This document shows, in pieces, positions 60,101 to 64,000 of a stretch of 64,000 nucleotides of DNA (position 1 is its first letter; every line of letters begins with the position of its first letter). Below the pieces are notes generated by a model. The model did not search any database and was not told where the DNA came from. It saw only the letters and a list, made by a program, of their open reading frames with translations. A program made the translations under genes and the position numbers. The stretch comes from an uncultured Oscillospiraceae bacterium (GTDB lineage: Bacteria; Bacillota; Clostridia; Oscillospirales; Oscillospiraceae): positions 62,001 to 126,000 of the forward strand of contig CALWXG010000001.1 in the NCBI GenBank assembly GCA_944385435.1. The letters run 5' to 3'.

Positions 60101-61440
60101 GGGCACTGGCCCAGGAGCTGGAAACGCCCAAAGCCCGCAGTGCATATGTCAATCTTCTGGGCCGATTGGGCGAGGTCTTTGAAGCCCGCGCAGAAGATGG
60201 AGATCTCCTCCAGGCCCTGGAGCAGTTTCAGCTCGCCGCGCAGCAGGCCGATCTTCTCAGCCGGGATACCGGCCACCCCACCCACATCCGCCTGTACGGC
60301 GCCTGCGTGAACCGCGCCGCCGGCATCTGCATCCGGTTGGGAGACCAGGAGCACCTGACGGAATGTCTCCGGCTGCTCCACCAGGCCCTGGATAAACTGC
60401 TCCGGACGGAGCTGCAGGACGAAGCCTGCTGCCGGATGTGCAGGAGTCTGGCTCTCCGCGGCCGGCATGCCGCTCAGCTGCTGGAATCGGAGCCGGAACT
60501 CGCCGGTCAGGAGCAGCTGTATTTTGCACAGACGGAATTGGATGTACTCAGGGAGCTGAGCCGGCGGTGGGAGCGGGAGGAATACTGGCGGGATCAGAAC
60601 CAGCTGTGCTATCACCTGGGTGTCTTCCTGGAGGAACAGGGGGGCGAAGCATCCCGGGCCCAGGCTCTGGCCCTGTACCGGGAAGAGGCCGCATCCGGAG
60701 AACACCTGCTCGCCCTGGCGGAGAACGAAGATCCCCCGGACAAGGAAAAACTGCGGGCCCTGCGGGAGGATCTGAGTCTCACCTGTGACCGGGTGGCAAA
60801 CCGGCTGCGGGCTCTGGATTCCAGCCAGGCCTGTGTTCAGGCGCTGATCTATGCCGAACGGAGCGTGGCTCTGGGTGAAAGCCTGTTCCAGGAAACCGGT
60901 TCAGCCGGGCAGGCGGAGCAGCTGGCCGACAGCTGGCTGCAGCTGGGCCGTATCCGGGAAGCACTTCCGGAAGAGGGGCGCACCCTGGAGGCGCTGCACT
61001 GTTATCAGCGGGAGCTGGAACTGCGCACAAAGCTGTCGCAGCTGCAGCCGGGCGCCGATTCCATGGAGGCAGAGGCGCTGGCCTGTTATCGTCTGAGCGG
61101 AATCTGCCGCACCCTTGGAGATCCTGGGCATCTGTCCGCCGCCCGCGCCTACAGTAAGCGGGATGTGGAGCTGAGCAGACAGCTTCTGAGTCTGGAATCC
61201 ACCCCGGCCAGGAAACGGGATCTGTGCGCCAGTCTGATCCGGGCCCGCCTGGCCGAAGAGGCCGTGGGCGATGAGGCTGCCGGACGCGCCGCACTGGACC
61301 TGCAGAGGCAGGTGCTGGCGCTGCGGACGGAGATTGCCTCACTGGAGCCCTGTGAAAAGCACCTGCAGGAGCTGGAAGATGCGAAGGAAGTGCTCCGGCG
61401 GCTGACGGCTTCCCCACCTCCTCCCTCCGACTCAACGTGA
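57184..61440 (+). CDS. DUF4062-STAND NTPase with long TPR-like repeat region
   Basis: 1418 residues. The head (about 2-105) is a DUF4062 domain very like that of eukaryotic TEP1/NPHP3: IFVSSTFRDFQRERDVLHDRVLPEL, CDLRWGVD, KVLSVCLTEIDRARPYMIVLLGERYGFMP. Next a P-loop STAND/NACHT-type NTPase: Walker A GPSGSGKTT (262-270), Walker B LLIAVDALDQL (about 358-368), then sensor/arginine regions (PRVKCLVTCLENHPL). From about 560 to the end, helical repeats rich in Ala/Leu/Arg with TPR-like spacing (ALEYAARALTFCE, AVRYARRALDLAEEC, YSKRDVELSRQLLSLE). STAND proteins act as oligomerising switches in defence and cell death. TTG start, no signal. It ends at a 20-bp perfect terminator. Ligand and effector are unknown. 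Confidence 0.85.
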   Translation: MKTIFVSSTFRDFQRERDVLHDRVLPELNRQARRYGEAVSFCDLRWGVDTSEQLSEDASSAKVLSVCLTEIDRARPYMIVLLGERYGFMPGTQAISRELQRKAMDLEELEISVTALEIEYGALHTAGDLEHTWFYFRELWSDEELPPEYRPESNLHREKLHALKQRIRRLAGDRLRFYRADWNGTHVDGLDGFVSQVTADLRSDLQTEWAAYEALTPQQRDGESQWNYLKEKARSFSVFEPFAENLVGLLEDPASGVIAVQGPSGSGKTTLFARVCQLMSHRGWTVLPYCGGNTERSTDAFDILTGLVWQLEHITGQRHMDLSAESLDDEPGKGSSLLHRWQERLELLCAQAAERENLLIAVDALDQLQESELRDLLGFLPATRSPRVKCLVTCLENHPLPIGTQTISMPVMDTGEQHLMVDGILRSMGKELSQPVVEALLSKAQASNPLYLYLACARLTLMNAEDFQAIREKGDGMDAITAQHLEMIRALPQDLEGLSAALAGAVSQRVQPRLAEAVFRFLAISRRGLRLTDLEALLNREGIAFSQLEFAQMVNYMNELFLLRRDGRFDFLHKTLRTGLRMELKRQGRTRKEEHQILLDHLWTLPADDPIRLRELMWESMEADNPRSFLNGFTWLWHDLDGEPGRLLARDIAAFSRSDGGAWMETCLRSLMDLDCQDLQAWRQAVLQLCFSMAVDLAPRFGDTLDALDLSLRLMGAATDGLERLNREDPSPLVRAALSQCCCTYGKRLRLSGDEALRAQAIPMLERGLALRTQLLAESPSEENQLRLAQLYHALASTYAALNSKENQFKALEYAARALTFCEPVQEKEWARQVVSVSCRMMIASICCKLGDQPHLEEGYSHAAACAEELENLARTAHEFSHLNALCNCYTVLDLICIKLSDLGGNRHREEAVRYARRALDLAEECSRLRPTPETRANLAAAWNNCARACQAQDAVPWDQVLQCLNHSLTLHRALAQELETPKARSAYVNLLGRLGEVFEARAEDGDLLQALEQFQLAAQQADLLSRDTGHPTHIRLYGACVNRAAGICIRLGDQEHLTECLRLLHQALDKLLRTELQDEACCRMCRSLALRGRHAAQLLESEPELAGQEQLYFAQTELDVLRELSRRWEREEYWRDQNQLCYHLGVFLEEQGGEASRAQALALYREEAASGEHLLALAENEDPPDKEKLRALREDLSLTCDRVANRLRALDSSQACVQALIYAERSVALGESLFQETGSAGQAEQLADSWLQLGRIREALPEEGRTLEALHCYQRELELRTKLSQLQPGADSMEAEALACYRLSGICRTLGDPGHLSAARAYSKRDVELSRQLLSLESTPARKRDLCASLIRARLAEEAVGDEAAGRAALDLQRQVLALRTEIASLEPCEKHLQELEDAKEVLRRLTASPPPPSDST

Positions 61441-61513
61441 CGCCCCAGTATCCTGACGCGGAGTATCCGCCGGGACAGAACGCAGGCGGAAACCACCGCA
61501 GAGAGAATAGAAG

Positions 61514-61565
61514 CGGACTGCCGTCTCATGATCGGCTTTGGATCATGAGACGGCAGTCCGTTTTG
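61514..61565. terminator. very strong terminator between convergent genes
   Basis: Twenty perfect base pairs (CGGACTGCCGTCTCATGATC with its complement) around a seven-base loop, then TTTTG. It ends the STAND operon and can end the MBOAT gene. Confidence 0.92.
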
Positions 61566-61586
61566 TATCCCGGCTGCAGCTTTCCT

Positions 61587-62993
61587 TCAGAACCGGAAAT
61601 AGATGAACGGGTTGTAGGAGGAGCTGAGAATGACCATGACGCACAGCCCGGCCAGAGCGAGATGAAGCACATGGGAGATGCCCCGTCCCCAGAGGGTATC
61701 CGGCAGCTTCAGCCTGGGCAGGATGGGAAGCATGCACACAAAACCCAGAGGGATCCACACCGCGGCCCACAGCAGATCCGCATTGGCCGCCACGGCGCCG
61801 AACCAGTCCGTGGGATGGTAGGTAAACATCATACCCAGAGCGTCTGCCATCCGGGAGAAATCTGTGAGATCAAAGATAACCCACCCCACCACGACACAGA
61901 AAAAGGCATAGGCCCAGCGGATCAGGCCGGGCAGCTTGTCCAGCAGGCGGTGGAGCCAAAGCTTTTCCAAAAGCAGCAGGGCAGCATAGTAGAAGCCCCA
62001 GAGCAGGAAGTTCCAGCTGGCGCCGTGCCAGAGTCCGGTCAGGCCCCAGACGATCAGGAAATTCAGGATCCACCGTGGCCTGCTCACCCGGTTGCCGCCC
62101 AGGGGGATATAGATATAGTCCCGGAACCAGGTGGACAGGGAGATGTGCCAGCGGCGCCAGAATTCCGTAATGGACCGGGAGATATAGGGATAGTTGAAGT
62201 TCTCCAGGAAGTGGAATCCGAAGATCCGGCCCAGTCCGATGGCCATGTCGCTGTACCCGGAGAAATCAAAGTAGATCTGCATGGTATAGGCCAGGGCTGC
62301 AATCCAGTACACCGCGGTGCCATAGGCGTCCCGGGGACTGTTGTAGACCAGCTCCGCCACCACCGCCGCCCCGTTGGCCAGCAGCGCCTTTTTCGCCAGA
62401 CCGATGATAAACCGCTTGAAGCCGGCCACCACCTCATCCAGTGTCTCCTTCCGGTGGCGGATCTCGTGCTCAATGGTCTGATAGCGCACGATGGGGCCGG
62501 CGATAAGCTGGGGGAAAAAGCAGACATACAGGGCAAGCCAGAAGAAATTGCGCTGCACAGCCACCTCTCCCCGATACAGGTCAATGACGTAGGAGAGGAT
62601 CTGAAAGGTGTAGAAGCTGATGCCGATGGGCAGCACAATGGCAGGCACAGACAGTCTGCCGGAAAAGAGCAGGTTCAGGTTGTCCACCACAAAGTTCAGG
62701 TACTTGAACACGACCAGGTTGGCCACCAGCAGACACACAGTGAGGATCAGGGCGGCCCGTTTCGCCCCCGCTGCACCCCGGAGCTGAAACCGATGGATGA
62801 ACAGTCCGCCCACCCAGGCCACCAGGGTGGCGGCCAGCATGAGCAGGACAAATTTCGGCTCACCCCAGGCGTAAAAGAAAACCGAGGAGACAAGCAGGAC
62901 GCTGTTGCGCCAGGTCCGGTTGGGCACAAGGAAATAGGCCACCATCACAACCGGGAACAGGAAATAGAGGAAGGGCATACTGCTGAAAACCAT
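61587..62993 (-). CDS. MBOAT family O-acyltransferase (AlgI/DltB-like)
   Basis: 468 residues, about ten membrane segments. The MBOAT blocks are intact: FKYLNFVVDNLNLLF, LPIGISFYTFQILSYVIDLYRGE, FFPQLIAGPIVRY, YFDFSGYSDMAIGLGRIFGF, FWRRWHISLSTWFRDYIYIPLGGNR and LTGLWHGASWNFLLWGFYYA with the catalytic His. It transfers acyl groups (usually acetyl) to a surface polysaccharide or teichoic acid. It starts four bases after the DHHW partner's stop with GGAGG inside that gene, so both are one operon, typical of AlgI-AlgX-like systems. Confidence 0.95.
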   Translation of the reverse strand: MVFSSMPFLYFLFPVVMVAYFLVPNRTWRNSVLLVSSVFFYAWGEPKFVLLMLAATLVAWVGGLFIHRFQLRGAAGAKRAALILTVCLLVANLVVFKYLNFVVDNLNLLFSGRLSVPAIVLPIGISFYTFQILSYVIDLYRGEVAVQRNFFWLALYVCFFPQLIAGPIVRYQTIEHEIRHRKETLDEVVAGFKRFIIGLAKKALLANGAAVVAELVYNSPRDAYGTAVYWIAALAYTMQIYFDFSGYSDMAIGLGRIFGFHFLENFNYPYISRSITEFWRRWHISLSTWFRDYIYIPLGGNRVSRPRWILNFLIVWGLTGLWHGASWNFLLWGFYYAALLLLEKLWLHRLLDKLPGLIRWAYAFFCVVVGWVIFDLTDFSRMADALGMMFTYHPTDWFGAVAANADLLWAAVWIPLGFVCMLPILPRLKLPDTLWGRGISHVLHLALAGLCVMVILSSSYNPFIYFRF

Positions 62994-62996
62994 CGC

Positions 62997-64000
62997 TCAA
63001 TCCTCCAGAAGAAAGTCTTGCGAGACGAAATAGTCCACGTTGCCGATGAGCAGCACCCGTTCAATCTGATGGCGCTCCAGATAGTCCGACAGGGAAAACT
63101 GCGTACCCATATAGATCTCGTAATAGCGCAGGTCAATGGAGTACAGGCTGTCAAAGTGGCTGGCCAGCAGCTTCAGAATGGCATTGTCAAAGGATTCCCC
63201 AATCACCAGGAGATTCCCTCTGCCCTGGGTACCGGAGCGGAAGATGATCTCGCCCATATCCCCGCCGTAAAACGCACCGTAGGAAATATCCCCCGCGCCC
63301 TGTCCGCTGAGCCAGGCGTCCTGAGCGCCGTAGTCCTCCGCCGCAGCGCCGTTGATGGTGATATCCATCTGCGGGAACGCAACGGGATACGCCACAAAGG
63401 GCTCAGACAGGATGGGCGCACTTGCCGCCTTGGAGCCGGAAAAATGAGGGGAGACGGTGACCGCCTCACCGTGGGTGAGCGGCGCCTCCTCCACACCCAG
63501 CAGATCCAGCACCTGGAGATACCCCTCGTAAGAGCCCTGGGCGTTCCAGTGGTGGTCCGTGCGGTAAAACCTCTGGCTGAACTGGTCAAAATTGTCGATC
63601 CGATAGCAGCCAATCCGGTCCTCCGGCAGATTCAGCCGGCTGGTCAGGTAGTCACAGGTTCCCACCTTTTCCCCGGTCTCGAAGTCGATGTCGGTATCCT
63701 TTTCAATATAATACACGTAGAATTCCGTGTCCGGGCAGTCCGCAAATACCTGATTATAGTGTTCCGCCCTGGCGTCCAGCTCCGGGGCAAGCTCGGACAG
63801 GGTACTGGTATAATAGGTGAGGTGCGTACCGTGGAACAACCGCAGGTTGAAGACATTGATATACCGGTCCGGATGGCTCTGGGCAATGGGCTGCACCATG
63901 GCGTTCAACAGCGCGGACGTACCCAGGTTGTACAACTTCTTGCAGTGCTGGGCAAAGGGAACCTGATCGCCCAGTGCGGCATCCAATTCCGTCTGGTAGG
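62997..64000 (-). CDS. DHHW-family protein, AlgJ/X-like acetylation partner (5' end beyond window)
   Basis: At least 334 residues in frame; the coding sequence continues past base 64000 on the minus strand. The FYRTDHHWNAQGSYEGYLQVL segment is the DHHW signature; downstream LLVIGESFDNAILKLLASHFDSLYSIDLRYYE resembles the GDSF/SGNH active-site region of AlgX/AlgJ acetylesterase-like proteins. These extracytoplasmic proteins work with MBOAT enzymes to O-acetylate exopolysaccharide. A TTG near 63986 could be read as a start, but the frame stays open to the window edge and the family N-terminus (signal anchor) is missing, so it is treated as partial. Confidence 0.88.
   Translation of the reverse strand, partial: YQTELDAALGDQVPFAQHCKKLYNLGTSALLNAMVQPIAQSHPDRYINVFNLRLFHGTHLTYYTSTLSELAPELDARAEHYNQVFADCPDTEFYVYYIEKDTDIDFETGEKVGTCDYLTSRLNLPEDRIGCYRIDNFDQFSQRFYRTDHHWNAQGSYEGYLQVLDLLGVEEAPLTHGEAVTVSPHFSGSKAASAPILSEPFVAYPVAFPQMDITINGAAAEDYGAQDAWLSGQGAGDISYGAFYGGDMGEIIFRSGTQGRGNLLVIGESFDNAILKLLASHFDSLYSIDLRYYEIYMGTQFSLSDYLERHQIERVLLIGNVDYFVSQDFLLED

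Noticed and set aside
1..64000. CRISPR array, prophage, transposase, rRNA or tRNA genes
   Set aside because: No regularly spaced repeats, integrase/transposase motifs, or rRNA/tRNA-like sequence was recognised. A tRNAscan or Infernal run would be decisive for RNAs.

Overview
This is a GC-rich, protein-dense bacterial chromosome segment. Spore genes (spoIID, bofA with its yaaL-type partner, a stand-alone Spo0A effector domain), strong SD sequences, frequent GTG/TTG starts and single-layer envelope functions (MltG, TagA-type glycosyltransferase, several NodB-type deacetylases) point to a spore-forming Clostridia member. The GC content and gene set resemble gut Oscillospiraceae (Flavonifractor-like), but that placement is inference. 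No rRNA, tRNA, CRISPR array, prophage or insertion sequence was recognised.

Layout. 1-6.8 kb: end of aroQ and aroE; a minus-strand sporulation block (spoIID, yaaL-like, bofA, DUF4015-type glycoside hydrolase); citrate synthase; trmO-like tRNA methyltransferase. 7-12.8 kb: an ECF transporter operon (S component, double ATPase, T component) running into a PHP phosphoesterase, an inositol-monophosphatase-family enzyme and an RpiR regulator. 12.9-17.1 kb: a duplicated-domain lipoprotein, an orphan response regulator and a complete two-component system. 17.2-26.3 kb: a catabolic island with a frameshifted AraC-GH39 regulator divergent from a PhlG/phloretin-hydrolase-like enzyme, an MFS carrier, an Asp/Glu-racemase-family protein, two DUF1537 kinases and a class II aldolase. 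26.5-31.3 kb: a Gld-type ABC system (ATPase, permease, GldG-like, DUF4340). 31.4-47.5 kb: housekeeping genes (AIM24-like, glnS, tagA-like, tmk, DJ-1, a Cys-rich microprotein, mltG, U32/trhP-like, GNAT, CDF, a second two-component system with HtrA, birA, niaR, XRE-membrane protein, ogt). 47.5-53.5 kb: Lrp regulator, MATE, orphan PTS EIIC with a striking inverted repeat, XRE, stand-alone Spo0A-C, and two NodB-fold proteins, one active-looking and one degenerate. 53.6-61.4 kb: a probable conflict/signalling island with an HD-RyR protein, a 2TM-Rossmann-RyR membrane protein and a 1418-residue DUF4062-STAND-repeat protein. 61.6-64 kb: an MBOAT O-acyltransferase and its DHHW partner, the latter cut by the window end.

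How it fits together. The most unusual block is 53.6-61.4 kb: two proteins carrying RyR modules flank a short divergent promoter, followed by a large P-loop NTPase with a TEP1/NPHP3-like DUF4062 head. This looks like a sensor-switch-effector set. A second theme is regulation: TTTYAG direct repeats with 11-bp period lie upstream of the 15.2-kb two-component system, the 12.9-kb lipoprotein and the 26.5-kb ABC operon, suggesting one small envelope regulon. The 19.9-26.3 kb operon would join hydrolysis of a plant-polyphenol-like substrate, or import of an organic acid, to four-carbon sugar-acid phosphorylation and decarboxylation.
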